Under the pieces are notes generated by a model. The model was given only the letters and a program-made list of their open reading frames with translations. It did no database searches and was not told the DNA's origin. 64,000 nt of DNA, taken from assembly GCA_033439685.1 (NCBI GenBank), contig JAUEDM010000009.1:1674001-1738000 (forward strand), read 5' to 3'. Shown one piece after another: positions 21,010 to 32,357 of the stretch. A program made the position numbers and the translations under genes. Positions within the stretch are counted from its first letter, which is position 1, and each line of letters opens with the position of its first letter. This DNA is from Apodospora peruviana (lineage: Eukaryota; Ascomycota; Sordariomycetes; Sordariales; Lasiosphaeriaceae).

Positions 21010-21890
21010 ACAGCAATTGACAAACCTTGCTTTTCATAAACCTGTGCTGTTGGGTTGATATACAGCAAAAAGTAATACACCGCCCAAATTACTGCCTAGC
21101 TTCGAGTACATAATAAGATAATAATCATAACCTGCTTATTACATTCCATGCACAAACAAACAAATCCCGAATCTTGACCGAGGTGTTGCCTTGTGGTAGG
21201 TATTAGTTGAGAGGCGGCGGTAGTGTTCCATGCTGCGACGTCTTGGGATTGCGGATTTGTTTGGGGGATGATGTTATGTCCTGTGAATGATGTTGTTTCA
21301 TCCGCAGTAGTTGCCGTCGGAATATGCCGTACAGTACAAGTGCAAAGTGGCTGACTGCGCCCCTGACTAGGTAAGCTAGGTAGGTACCTAAGCTACCTAC
21401 GTTTGGGACGAAGAGTGCTCAGCTGGTGGTTGTGCAATGCAGTGCCGACGACTGTTATATAAGCCTCGTTATCCAGGTGTGTGTCCTCTGCAGTAAGGAC
21501 ATTGGTAGGATGACCAGACTCCGGTCGTCGAAGAATAGCAGCAGTGTACTTACTGGGCGGGCCGTCAAGTTTGTCGTGAGTGCCTTGGCTGAACCTAGCT
21601 GCAGGGAGGACGCAGCAAATGATTTACCCCCTAGCAGAAAAGGTGCTTCACAATTTGGGGAAGCCCAACATATCAATGGCCTATCACCGGGCAGTGATGA
21701 TGGTTAGGCGCTTTCAGATGATGCGGCGACGTGAACTAGCGGGAAATCCCTTATCTCTGTGGCGTTCCAACAGAGGCTGTCATAATGTAATTGGGGTTCA
21801 TAGGCCGTTTATAAGGAGAAAGCACCCTCACTGGGAGTTATGGCAGACTCCCTTTCGTACTCCATGATGCTGCACTTATGATGTGAGACA
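21010..21890. other. Intergenic with TAGGTA-rich palindromic patch
   Basis: Around 21368-21400 ggtaagctaggtaggtacct and its complement words are clustered. No gene recognised. Confidence 0.5.
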
Positions 21891-24230
21891 ATGACGAGCT
21901 TTGCGCCCACGTCCATCAAAGGTGCTCTACCAGATTCAACGACCCATTCCACGGATTCGGCATCCGGTGAATTGCCAGCAGCATCGTCCCGTGATTCGAC
22001 CAAGAACCATGACCCGTTCTGGCTAAGCTTTTGGAAGTGGGAGCTCGCGGCGCTATTTCTGGCGTGCGGTCTCCTGGTCGCCATCGGAATTATCCTTGCG
22101 GTTTATACCGGACAGCCAACGCCGCGATGGCCGCTCGGCGTCAATATCAATTCGCTGGTGGCTATCTTGACGACAATGTTGAGAGCATTGCTGATGGTAT
22201 TTGTTGCGGAAGGTGACTACTATGTCTGAGAGACTTCTCATGGACTCAAGACTGACATTTGACATGTGTTTTCTAGTCATCTCACAGCTGAAGTGGGGGT
22301 GGTTCAACCAGCCTCAACGACTTCGCGACTTACATCGCTACGACTCGGCGAGCCGGGGTGTCTGGGGTTCGGTTCTCATCATCTTTCGGAAGTCAAAACT
22401 GTAAGCGGAAGGACCGATGTTGCAAATTTGGATTTTCACTTATATGTCCACTACATGTAGTAATACGAACATGGTTCTCACGATGCTCTGTGCGGTTGTC
22501 ACAATCATCTCTCTGGGAATCGGCCCCATGGCGCAGCAGGCCATCAACTCCACCACCTGTAGTTTTATCGTCGACGGGGTTCACCCTACCGTCCAGATTG
22601 CGAGAACTGTTGATGCAGGATATATCCAGACAACCAGCATCGACCCCTCGCCAGAGGAGGCATTTGACCTGAATCCAGGCCTCAAGGCGAAAATCCTGAA
22701 TGCCTTGATGGACAAGGGGAACGCAACGGCCCCAACGACCTGCCCCACGGGAAACTGTACCTTTGCAGACCCGATGTACTCATCGCTGGCTTTCTGTCAT
22801 AAGTTTGAGGACATCTTCTCTCAAGTCAAACCCAACTGCGGGCCAGAGTGGGCGAAATTCGACGATGCCGAGTTGGACAATTCCCACGGATGATTGGTCC
22901 GAGGAGCTGGGACTGCTAAACTCCGAAACCACTTCCTTTTCTATCTTCGACAGGGGTGTTCTCAACATCACGACGTTTAATGGTGTGCCAAAACTCATCA
23001 TGATATCCTCACCGGACATACCAAGACAATACAAGTCATCTTCCGACTTCTTTGCTCTTGTGCCCGCTCATGAAGGATTGATCTGTCCCGGAAACGAGTC
23101 ATCGGCAAAGCGGTTCCAGCACGATCCTAGTAAGAACACGTCGCAATACACCATCGTCGCTGCACAATGCTGGTTGTATCCCTGTGTTCGGCGATACGAA
23201 GCAAACATGCGCAACACGCTGTTACAAGAGAACACCACCTCCACCACATGTCAGTATGGGAATGTCGCGGTTAGCAAGTACCAACAAATTCGGCTAAAGG
23301 AACGGTCGCCTCGCACTTTCCTGCCCATTACTCCCTGCACCCTCGACGGGCTAACCTTCGACCTCCACAACATGTCCCTGGTTGCGGAGAGTGCTCACCG
23401 CACATTCGTAAATGCCACCGTTGGGGAAGACACATTCTTAGTCCCGGGGGAGTGTGCTGTTAGGCCGAGCGAGAAACTACAGTGGGGTCTTGAAGCATTT
23501 CTGCAGGAATCCCTGGACGGAGACGGTACACAGCCGTCTCGGATCAATACGGTAACTTCTAATCAGAATCCAGACAACGGTGTCTCTTTCACTGGTATAA
23601 GTCGTTACTCGTCCGTGGTGACCAACCGTTGGTGGCTTTCTGCCCTTTTCAACGACTGGGAATCGAGCTTCGATCACGTCGATAGAGACTTTGAGCGAAT
23701 TGCCCTGGAGACTACGGAATTCATACGGAATAACCCTGGAGACTACGGAATTCATACGGAATAACCCTGGATATGACCAATATCTGGTCCCGGAGGAGGC
23801 TCGAGGCACCACCTTAGCCCCATCTCCGCACTTCGTCACGGGCGTCATGACTACCACGACGGTTTGCGTCCTCGTTGACTGGAGATGGCTCTCCTTCCAT
23901 GCCGCGCTGCTTGTCCTCGCAGTTGTCCCCTTCGCGGTGATGGCTGTGCAGCAGGCACTACTATCCCGGAGGGAGGGCAGATTACCACAGTGGAAGTCAT
24001 CATTGCTGCCGCTGCTGTTTCATGGGCTGGGCAATAATTTTCCTCAGTCAGACAAGTCTGTCTTTGCGGATGGCAAGCCACTTCAGCCCAGGGAGATGGA
24101 GGACATCGCAAAGAACACCATCGTTCGGTTCCGTTCTTTTGACGATGGGGGTTTCAAGCTAGCTGTGGTGAACATAGAGGCCGATGTTGAGGAAAGCTTG
24201 CTGGGTGCAGGTCATGATGTCGCAGTCTAG
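21891..24230 (+). pseudogene. DUF3176 multi-pass membrane protein gene, frame broken twice
   Basis: Exons 21891-22212, 22277-22400 and 22459 on, with introns of 64 and 58 bp, read a DUF3176 protein: a hydrophobic N-terminus (LAALFLACGLLVAIGIILAVY), then EVISQLKWGWFNQPQRLRD and DSASRGVWGSVLI, the DUF3176 signature, a third helix (MVLTMLCAVVTIISLGIGPMA), a long extracellular part with Cys and Asn-X-Thr sites, and a last helix (LSFHAALLVLAVVPFAVMAV). Two defects: at 22883-22885 a CCC run appears to carry one extra base, moving DNS to a stop at 22893; and a 31-bp tandem duplication (23703-23764) shifts the frame again. Each lesion looks like a single event in an otherwise intact gene, so it is a young pseudogene, or the reference has errors there. 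Function of DUF3176 is unknown. Confidence 0.8.
23703..23764. repeat. 31-bp exact tandem duplication inside the DUF3176 gene
   Basis: Two back-to-back identical 31-bp units starting ccctggagactacgg and ending acggaataa, followed by a third ccctgg. Removing one unit rejoins IALETTEFIRNNP with GYDQYLVPEE in one frame. Confidence 0.95.
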
Positions 24231-24374
24231 GATTAACGGAGATGGTCCGGATGAAAAAAAAAAAAAAAAGGACAAAACCTGGCAGAAGAGAAATACCGAA
24301 TGAATGTATACATGTAGTATTAACAAACATTTGGAGAAGAAAAAAGAAAAAAGAGAGGCATTCGCCGGGAATTG

Positions 24375-24503
24375 AGCCCGACGTGGGGGTCGAACCCACA
24401 ACCTTGAGATTAAGAGTCTCACGCTCTACCGATCTGGGGGGGGAGTTAGTTTACTACACTTGATAATTGTGGAATACAGAAAGTCTTACTGAGCTAGCCG
24501 GGC
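24375..24503 (-). tRNA. tRNA-Lys(CTT) interrupted in the D-loop (probable pseudogene)
   Basis: Minus strand. The 5' half GCCCGGCTAGCTCAGT (24488-24503) and the 3' part AGATCGGTAGAGCGTGAGA with loop CTCTTAA, T-arm GTGGGTTCGACCCCCAC and acceptor GTCGGGC (24376-24435) together make a complete cloverleaf: acceptor GCCCGGC/GTCGGGC pairs fully (one G-T), and the anticodon stem TGAGA/TCTCA closes on anticodon CTT. Between them lie about 52 bp (24436-24487), including a run of nine C on this strand, inside the D-loop, with CAG on both sides of the insert. Canonical eukaryotic tRNA introns sit next to the anticodon, so this is not a normal intron. Function is doubtful. Confidence 0.7.
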
Positions 24504-25423
24504 GATATTGCTTTTTGACTTGAAAAGTTGTGTGGATATTGGATCTGTTGTTCCATTAGAATAGGCCCTGATGGAGCAGATGGATCATCCTGACTTTTTC
24601 GCTACTTCTAGTGCAGGGATAGCCAGACTTATCAGAGTTCGGAATGAATGGGCACTCCGCGACGCAAAACCATGTAGATGGATGTTCCAATGCTTCTATA
24701 GAGCACCGTGCGCGCGGAAACGTAGAAGCATTGGGAGGATCTCCTGGGTTCGGGCACGAGTCTCTGCTCAGTCAGGCAGCCTTCTCTGTCCATATTCTAT
24801 GACCAGATATTAAGGAGGAGTTACAAACTCTGACACATACCTCTTCGCCATCAATCACATGACAACAAAGCCTAATGGCTGGAATTTGCCAAAGCCTTAA
24901 ATCAATCAAGATACAAGAAAACAATATTCGAGGGAAGATTATGCGGTGACCGTCCGCAGCCCTGAATGCAGTGTGAGTGCGTGCCTGATACTATGTCTTC
25001 CTCCCATCATTGTATCTGGCTGAAGTACCCAAATCGAACACCAACCCAAATGTGATCGCCCATGACAGGTACGACCCGCCAAGAATGCATAATGTTTCAC
25101 ATCAAGCACATATAAATGCACTTGCCCCTTGCCCCAACCAGAGTATTCCAAATTCACCATCACTACACAAAACTACCAACTGGCCGTGACAAGACGGGGA
25201 GGCCCGACAAGATAGGTAACAAGAGCCGAAAAGAGCAGCACGAGAAGGAGTGATAGACTCTCGCATCTATTCAAATAATTTGGTACCTAAACTCCATTCT
25301 ACCGACATGTCTATATTTTTGCAACTGAACAAAGAAAAGAAGTGACTATTAAACCTACTTCAACGTGAATCTGTTCAAAGACAAGTCCCTCGCAATCACA
25401 ACCACCACGACTGAGACAATCCA
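24504..25423. other. Intergenic with a perfect 12-bp stem-loop
   Basis: ccaatgcttcta (24687-24698) and tagaagcattgg (24723-24734) form a perfect 12-bp stem with a 24-base GC-rich loop. Otherwise no gene seen; the 3' flank of the NmrA-like gene lies at the right end. Confidence 0.55.
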
Positions 25424-26395
25424 TCACAACTCAAACCCCTGATACGCCTCTTCCAGCCCCTGCAACATGTTCCTCGTAATACCCAACCCCTCAGCCGTAA
25501 CGAGCTTCTGCCCAGGCACCGTAACTGCCCAGCTCTTCTCTTTATACTCGTCCCAGAACTCCATCATGACGCCCATCTCCTCGCCCCAGAGCGGCCAGAT
25601 CTCGCGGAACGCTTCACCAGAAACACGCACAAACTGCGCTTTCGTCCCTTTCGCCCCGGCCCAGATCTGCAGCATCTCCTCGGCGCCGTGGTCCTCGAGC
25701 GAGGCGAGGACTACGTTCCCGTTCTTTGTCTTCTCCGGCTGCTCGACAACCGCCTTCACGAACGGGCTGATATTCACAGAAACGTCCCCGATCGTCGTGA
25801 TGGGCGTGTCGGCCGCGTAGTTGGCGAACTGCACGTACTTTTGGGCCGTCGGGATCCAATACGGGGTAAACATAGGAAACTGCAGGTTGGAATGGTAGAA
25901 CGTGACCCAGAAAAAGCTAGTCTTGGCTAGTAGAGCTGGTTGCTCGTTACGAATGTAGTTGTCGATGCGGATCTTGCCCTCAAAGTGCGGGACCAGATAC
26001 TTGCCGCCTGACACGGCCTTGGCGTCGGGCAGCGTGCTCCAGATGTAGTGCTCGAGGGTTGGGGTGGAAGCGGCCGCCAGTGCGAGGTTGATACCCTGCT
26101 GAACTTCGACCTCCATGGCCTTTTCGGGGCTATTCAGAGAAGCGAAGGGCTCGAAGAAGTTGGTTACGCCGTAGATGATGTGCGAGCCGGCGAAGGCGGC
26201 CTTCAGGGAGTCCAGGTCGTTGACGTCCGCTTGGACTACTTCGAGGCCTTGAGATGTGAGAGCCTTGCCGGACGGGGAGGATGGGTTGCGCGTCAGGGCG
26301 CGGACGTGGTAGGCTGCGTTGTTGGCGAACGCTGCGATGACACCTTTGCCTTGGGCGCCGGTGGCGCCGACGACCGTGACGATCTTGGGAGACAT
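25424..26395 (-). CDS. NmrA-like NAD(P)-binding protein
   Basis: Intronless frame of 323 residues. It opens MSPKIVTVVGATGAQGKGVI, the Rossmann GxxGxxG dinucleotide site at residues 10-16, followed by ALTRNPSSPSGKAL, the usual second-strand Arg that selects NADP(H), then VVQADVNDLDSLKAAFAG and IIYGVTNFFEP. This order is that of the NmrA/isoflavone-reductase-like atypical short-chain dehydrogenases; no Tyr-Lys catalytic pair of classical SDRs is apparent. The family includes redox sensors such as A. nidulans NmrA and reductases of secondary metabolism. Which of these applies cannot be told; no biosynthetic cluster or GATA-factor gene lies nearby. The start has in-frame context typical of fungi and the length matches the family (about 300-350). 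Confidence 0.88.
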   Translation of the reverse strand: MSPKIVTVVGATGAQGKGVIAAFANNAAYHVRALTRNPSSPSGKALTSQGLEVVQADVNDLDSLKAAFAGSHIIYGVTNFFEPFASLNSPEKAMEVEVQQGINLALAAASTPTLEHYIWSTLPDAKAVSGGKYLVPHFEGKIRIDNYIRNEQPALLAKTSFFWVTFYHSNLQFPMFTPYWIPTAQKYVQFANYAADTPITTIGDVSVNISPFVKAVVEQPEKTKNGNVVLASLEDHGAEEMLQIWAGAKGTKAQFVRVSGEAFREIWPLWGEEMGVMMEFWDEYKEKSWAVTVPGQKLVTAEGLGITRNMLQGLEEAYQGFEL

Positions 26396-27650
26396 TTGGA
26401 TGGTATTAAGTGTTTTTTTTTATGTTGCTAAACTCAATGTTATCTTGGTCAGGGGGAAGCTGGACGAGGATGTCTGAGATATAGGCTGTACACTGTTGTG
26501 AAGATCAAGGAGTCGGCTGGGATATATATATTCTTAGGGCTGTTGAGATAGCAAAGGATGGCAACTAGGTATGTATACCGAAGATCTGGTCACTGGTAGT
26601 GCCTGTCGTATGGGAAGATGTTGATGGAATTGATATTCAAAAAATCCAGTCTCATGAAACCCGGCCATGAAGCCAGTTATTTATCCTCAGAAGTCTGATA
26701 TCACTGTTAACCATCAACGGCTTCATCTGATTACATATCCCATTTCCAGATGAGGATTACAAATTAGAGCGTCCAGAGTTCCATTGTGGGAGAGTCGTGT
26801 GGTTGGTTGTCATACAAGTTCTAGGTACCCTGGTTGTTCACTCCGGCACCGCAATCCCCTTGGATGGGTAAACAGGAAGGGCGTTGGTGACCTGAGAACA
26901 TGTGTCAGCACAGCGCAGGGGGAATCACTCTACCGGCGCGGCAGTCATCGGCTGGGATACCAAATCCGTAGCATCACAGGTAAAACATGCAGCGGAAGAA
27001 GAATAATTCCCCATGCACTACGACGTCCGTGCTCGATGCGCCGGCAATGACAATACCTTCAGTAATGGATGGTCTTACAAATACTGTGATTGGCACATAG
27101 AAAAGTTTCAGATCAACAAGAAAGCTTAGCTCTTTAGCTTCTAGTATGCCGGGTCTCTTTCGGCTGGCCAATGCCGGAGATGCAAACTGCGGGGACGGGT
27201 GAGCATGCATGGACGGTTTGCAACCACATCACCATATCCGCGGATGTCACGACACATACAGAGGAGGCCCGGAAATCGACAACTCTGCGCCCTTTCGGAG
27301 ATGAGATCTTCCTCAATGGGGTCCTTTGAAGTTCTCTGGGATGGCCTCCAGCAGCTCCGGGTGAAAATAGGCCCAGACATAGCAAAGCCAATTCAAGCGG
27401 GTTCGGAAAGAGGCGGATACCCTGCTCATGTAGCAACCCCTTTCCAACCCATGCTTCGATAACCATCCACCGAACATCGGGTAGACATGTAGACTAGTTA
27501 GACAAACAAAAATAAACAGTGGGTATCATGACCATCCATATTCCACACCTCGCGGTAAAATCCAAAGACCAACTTCAAGAGAAACCTTAGCAATCCCAGA
27601 AACCACCGCCCAAGCCAAAGAAAAGCAGCGTTGCGTGACGGCCGGCATCA
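26396..27650. other. Intergenic; possible worn-out minus-strand frames
   Basis: A minus-strand frame at 27134-27466 (AWVGKGLLHEQGIRLFPN) and the short string VTNALPVYPSKGIAVPE near 26865-26920 look protein-like but cannot be joined or assigned. A TATATATATTC word near 26522 lies upstream of the NmrA-like gene. Confidence 0.35.
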
Positions 27651-29225
27651 TCATTGAGAAATACTGGCAAAACCAAACTCCGCAGCCTTCGCCTTGTTCA
27701 CCAACCCACTCAAGAGCTCCAATACCGCCCCTCTCTGCCCCGGCGACGACGACACAGACGCCGCATCGGTTTCCTCCCCGAGGTCAGCAGGCGCAAACAC
27801 CTTCAGCCTCGCCTCCGACATGACAAACCCGCCGCAGGCAATCCTTGTCACCCTGACGCCCGGATGGAACAAGTTGAGCCCGAGGTGGTGATCAATGTAG
27901 CGCCCCAGCGCCTCTGTAAACGGCTGGCCTTCTTCTCCGTCATCTTCTTGCTCCTCCGTGCTAGCAGTATCTTTCCTGCGCCACTCCCATCCTTCCTCGT
28001 AGAGCCGACCAGCAAGTTTCCTGCGCTTCCTAAGATCATCCTCCCAAGCCCATTTGCGTTTTTGGGTACTCGTAATGTTAGCACTGCCAGCGTCCACGAA
28101 CCCGCGCAGCTCGGCAACCGGTATAATGATATCGATAGACTTTAACCCGAGCTGCTGATGTCCATCCTCGTCATTTCCACCCTCCTCCGCCGGTGGAGGA
28201 GGAACCCAAAACCCCAAGCTGATGGCCACGTCTTTGGCAAGCGGTCCTCGCGTCGGCAGACCGGCGGCTCGGATCCACGACTCCCAGCTGCGAACCATAC
28301 TCCTGGTCCCCAGCCGAAGCGAACTGACGCGGCAGTCGAAAGCCGAGGACAAGAAATCGGCGACGACGACTTTGAGCGGCGCGGGCATGCGCAGTAAAAG
28401 CAGCGGCAAGTTGACAAAGTGTTTTCCAACGGTTTCTTGCTGCTGCTGCTGCTGCCTGTCGTCGTCGTCGTCGTTGTTGCCACCAACGTAAAACTTGGCC
28501 GCCGTGTTATTATCTCCAACACCGCTAGCGGTAGGTTCAAGTTCCGGCACCAGAAGCGCGGTACAATCCGCATTCTCATACCTCAGCATGATATGTATCC
28601 CTTTCTTCTTGTCCTTCTTTCGCCTCAACTCCGCCACAGCAGTAGCAGCCTTCCAATCAGACTTGGTCGTAGCACCAAGATCTCGACTCTCAGGCCTTTC
28701 GTCGTTCTCGTCTCGTTCAGCCAGACCCAAAACGCCCGCCATACTGACCCAACTAATTCCCACGGCCTCCAACGCTCCAGCGCGCCCCATCGCACCGACA
28801 CCACCATCATCTGTGGTGTTGTTGTTGTGCAGCAGCCCAACCTCGACGCCGCGAACCACGTCCCCGACCAAAATATCTCGTAGCCTCTGCGCAAGGACGG
28901 CCAGTCTCTGGCTGGTAAGCTCTTCCTTGCCGATATAGAGCGGCGAGACCCGGTGCGCAGAAAATGTGGTGTTGTAGAATGGCGGGAGCGGGACATCGGC
29001 GCTGCTGCTACCGGCGGTACCTGAGAGGTCCGATAGCTGCGACGGTTCTTCTTCCTGCGATTGCGACGAGACGCGGCGAGTGGTAGTAGCTGTAGCTGTA
29101 GCGATAGCAGTCGGCTGCGGTCGTCTTCTTGCTTGTTGTGCCTGCTGAGGAGATTCGGGAATTGGTTGGTCCTGGTCGCGATTCGGCCGCCGTTTGCGCG
29201 AGGCGGAAGAGGAGGAGGTCGCCAT
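27651..29225 (-). CDS. fta1: Kinetochore Sim4/CENP-L subunit Fta1-like protein
   Basis: A 524-residue intronless frame. The first 75 residues are disordered, rich in Ser, Gln and basic pairs (SRKRRPNRD). The conserved body begins PPFYNTTFSAHRVSPLYIG, followed by LAQRLRDILVGDVVRGVEVGL, which I recognise as the start of the fungal Fta1 family (CENP-L type). Fta1 belongs to the Sim4/constitutive centromere network and helps seat the inner kinetochore on CENP-A chromatin. The middle carries low-complexity insertions (NNDDDDDRQQQQQQE near residue 250), and a basic KRKWAWEDDLRKRRK near residue 405 could be a nuclear signal. The C-terminus (LFHPGVRVTRIACGGFVMSEARLKVFAP) is again conserved-looking. 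Family assignment is from motif memory. Confidence 0.7.
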   Translation of the reverse strand: MATSSSSASRKRRPNRDQDQPIPESPQQAQQARRRPQPTAIATATATTTRRVSSQSQEEEPSQLSDLSGTAGSSSADVPLPPFYNTTFSAHRVSPLYIGKEELTSQRLAVLAQRLRDILVGDVVRGVEVGLLHNNNTTDDGGVGAMGRAGALEAVGISWVSMAGVLGLAERDENDERPESRDLGATTKSDWKAATAVAELRRKKDKKKGIHIMLRYENADCTALLVPELEPTASGVGDNNTAAKFYVGGNNDDDDDRQQQQQQETVGKHFVNLPLLLLRMPAPLKVVVADFLSSAFDCRVSSLRLGTRSMVRSWESWIRAAGLPTRGPLAKDVAISLGFWVPPPPAEEGGNDEDGHQQLGLKSIDIIIPVAELRGFVDAGSANITSTQKRKWAWEDDLRKRRKLAGRLYEEGWEWRRKDTASTEEQEDDGEEGQPFTEALGRYIDHHLGLNLFHPGVRVTRIACGGFVMSEARLKVFAPADLGEETDAASVSSSPGQRGAVLELLSGLVNKAKAAEFGFASISQ

Positions 29226-30127
29226 TGCTTGCGACGACCGCGGGCAATCGTCGTTGCGATTGCGAAAAGTCGGGAAAGGCGATGTGATCTACCGCGTAGG
29301 TCAGATACCTACCTGGTAAGGTACCTCAGTTAGGTGGGTTTGACGCGTCCACTGCGCTGTAAGACAAGGGCGTATGGTATTCTCGCTACTTGGGGCAATT
29401 TGGATTGTGTTAAGACGCGTAGACTCCAAGTTTGAGAGAAATTGGCAGCTTGCGAGGCCTCATTATGATGTTGACATGGAAAGGTTGACACGGGGTTGGA
29501 ACATCTCGGTGCACTGGACGGAAAGAATCCCGAATTTGGGGGAGGGGTCGCGACCCCCTGTATTCACCAAGCTCTCGCAAGCAACAGCACAAGAGCTTTC
29601 ACCAAGCCGTCCTTTACCTATCCATTATCGACACATCATATTGATGAACGACCTTGCAGTTGACTTAGCTTCAGGCACATAAAATCAAAAACATACGGAT
29701 TGGGGCCGCAGCTGCTGACACCAAAACCTCGGTGGTTCATGTCGTTCCGAGGTTGAGAAGGCAGTTGGCAATGTTTAAATCAGAGTCACGCAGTTCTTTC
29801 CAAAGAGATGCAAATAGGAAATACCTAGAACTACCTAGATAGGGGGCTCATTCAAACCACAATCAGCAAAACAAGCTTAAGAACAAGAACAAAACACGGC
29901 ATCTTCATTTCTACCAAACGAGAAAATAATGGTTGTCAACACAACTGGTTGCCACCAACTAACAATAACTAAAATGCAACCTATCCTACTCCAAACCCGC
30001 TCCCTATCCCGCCGAAAGGCTCCAAGAACAAGCCAAGACAAAAAAAAAAAAACTCCACGCCATGCAATAGATGTAGCAATTTGAGACAAGCAGACACCCA
30101 AAGAACAAAGGATATAAATCACCGACA
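29226..30127. other. Intergenic between fta1 start and pep7 end
   Basis: Holds the promoter of the minus-strand fta1-like gene (with taggtcagatacctacctgg at 29298 on) and the pep7 3' flank. No gene; short ACCTAGA/ACCTAGATAG words at about 29824. Confidence 0.5.
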
Positions 30128-32357
30128 TCAATGAGAGGAAGTAGTGCCAGCATAAACACCCTCCCACCTCTCCGAGACACCGCCCACAACCTTTTTCGCC
30201 GCCTCAATCTCCCTGTCCAGCTCCTCAAGATTCCTGGTCAGCGCACCAACCTCTTCGACCCTCCGCGCCCCGTGCGCATTGTCCACCATCTCTTTAACCA
30301 AAAATCGCTGCTCCTCGAGCACAATCAGCCGCTCTCTCGCCTCCTTCTCTTCCGTCTCGAGCGCCGAAATCGCCATGCTGGCCTCGCTCGCGCCGCCGAG
30401 ACTACTCGTCTCGGGGTCAAACCCGACAGCAGCCGACTCCCCGTTCCTCAGCGGGGACGATGACGACAAGGTGGACCCGTTCAACCCGGACAGTAACCGC
30501 CTATGACTAGAAGTAGTAGTAGTACCACTACTACTATTCCGCTTCAAAACAGCCGGCACGCTCTTCAGCGGTATCAGATTCGTGTGTAGAAACGTCGATG
30601 CGGAAGCGTAGATAGCCTTCTGCAGCCTCAGCTGCGTCGGGCTCGTCGTCTTCATGTCGCGGATCCGTTTCGCCGCCAGATCGTACTTGCCGAAGGCGTC
30701 TGTCAATCGTTTTCGGATCTTGGCCGCTTCTTGGATCTGAGCGCTCGTCGGGGGCGGTTTGTTGTTGTTCTCTCCTCCCTCCGGGTCAGGGGGCTGGAGA
30801 GCCAACAGAGATTTCTGGAAGGACGGTATGAGCATCTGGATGCCGCGCTCAAACTGGCGGAGCGTCTCGTAGGCACGCTGGTCCGGCGGTTTGCGCGCGA
30901 CAGAGTCGGCAAAGTCGCGGTGTGAGAAGATGGTGCTTTTGCAGTCGCGGCACATTCGTACGTCGACGTTCATTTGGCCGTTCCCTGGAAGCGGTTTTTC
31001 CGAGGTGGGCAATACCGTGGCTGCAGCAGCTTCTCGGTTAGTCCAGATTCGACCAACAGCTTTCGTAGAACGGTAGGTAAGAAAACTCACGGTTCGCCAC
31101 GTTCAAGCCGACCTCGCTTGAACACCCCGTCTCCAGGTCGGCGCACACGACCCGCCCACACATCCTGCAGTGGTGCCGCCTAAACGTCCACGATCTAAAC
31201 TCCTGCTTGCAAAACGGACAGTTGGACACGGCCGCGTCGTCCTCCCACGTCACCACCGACTGCTCGATCATCTTCCGCTGGCTCTTTTGGCCCGCCAAAG
31301 ACGCCATGGGCGACAGTAGACTAGAACCATTCACGCCCCCTTCCTGTGGAATCTCGGCCAGCATTCTCGTGAGCTTGGTCAGCCGCTTCTCCAGCCTCTG
31401 GACCTCCAACCGTTGCCTATCGACTCGCTTGGTCCGCATCGCCACAAAATCGGCCGTGTGATCCCGCGACAGGCCCGTGTGGTCGTTATACCCAGCTCTC
31501 GACTTGTAGCACGTCTCGCACACCCGGCACCAGACGCCGCGGACCGGCTCGTGGTGGGCCGCCCTCGACAGCTTCATCTGGTACATGGTGTGCTCCTCGC
31601 AGAACAGCCGGCCACATTTCCTGCAGTTGATGCTGCCGCCCAGGGGCCCGAGCTTCCTCGCGCATAACGGATCTGTGCAGCTGTCGTTGCCTGTCGGCCG
31701 CTGCCAGTGTTTCCTCGTCACCAGCTCCTCCGGGTCGATCACCGTCTCGATCGGTCTCCCGGGTGCCACGGGCGCCGGTATGCCCTGTGTCTCGTTGGAC
31801 TCGAATACCTCTAGCCCTCGGAGCTTCTGATTGATCAGGGACAAGGGCTGAAAGCGCTTCGCCTTGAGGACCTGCTTGTCGAACCATGTCTTGACCTCGT
31901 CCTGCGCCGCTTCGGGGAGTTCCTGGTGGACGTCGTCGAGGTGTCTGTTTAGTTGTAAAAGCGTGACCTAGCAGCAGCAGCAGCAAATTGTCAGCATATA
32001 CAGCATGATAACATGTACTTATTTAGCTGGCCGTAGGCATACCATCTCCTCCTCGCAGATTGGACACTTCAAGTTGTCGTTAGCCGGGGTGCCATTTGAA
32101 GGACCGGCCAGGCTGATGTTAGATGTGAGATCCTGGTTGAAATCGGGGAGCGGACTCGACGAGGGAGGAGAGATGGAGTTCTGCGTCGAGTTTCTCGAAT
32201 GGAACGAGATGGTGCTGCTGTCGGAGGGCGGGAAGGGGCTCGTCGCTCGGGGAGTCCGGCTGGCGGGTGACGGCGACGCGGCCGGCGATGGCGATGACGG
32301 GGCGAGACCCTTGCCACTCCCCAGGACCCTGCCGCCTCCGAGCCTCCGACTCGACAT
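30128..32357 (-). CDS. PEP7: Vacuolar segregation protein Pep7/Vac1 (rabenosyn-like, FYVE)
   Basis: Three exons on the minus strand (32357-32043, 31967-31091, 31020-30128; introns 75 and 70 bp) give 694 residues. Order: Ser/Pro-rich leader; a C2H2 finger whose Cys pair CPICEEE is split from LLQLNRHLDDVH by intron 1; a first FYVE-like finger (CTDPLCARKLG ... CRKCGRLFCEEHT ... CRVCETC); a second FYVE finger with the lipid-contacting RRHHCRMCGRVVC, split by intron 2; and a C-terminal Rab-binding coiled coil (ERLIVLEEQRFLVKEM). This is the Pep7/Vac1 architecture: it binds PI3P on endosomes and Rab5/Vps21 plus Vps45 to drive Golgi-to-endosome vesicle tethering. The reading across both splices is seamless. 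Shares its promoter with met8. Confidence 0.9.

Noticed and set aside
27134..27466. 110-codon minus-strand frame (AWVGKGLLHEQGIRLF)
   Set aside because: Protein-like at its start but cannot be extended or assigned.
25424..30127. Secondary-metabolite cluster around the NmrA-like gene
   Set aside because: No synthase, P450 or transporter nearby; neighbours are a kinetochore gene and a tRNA.
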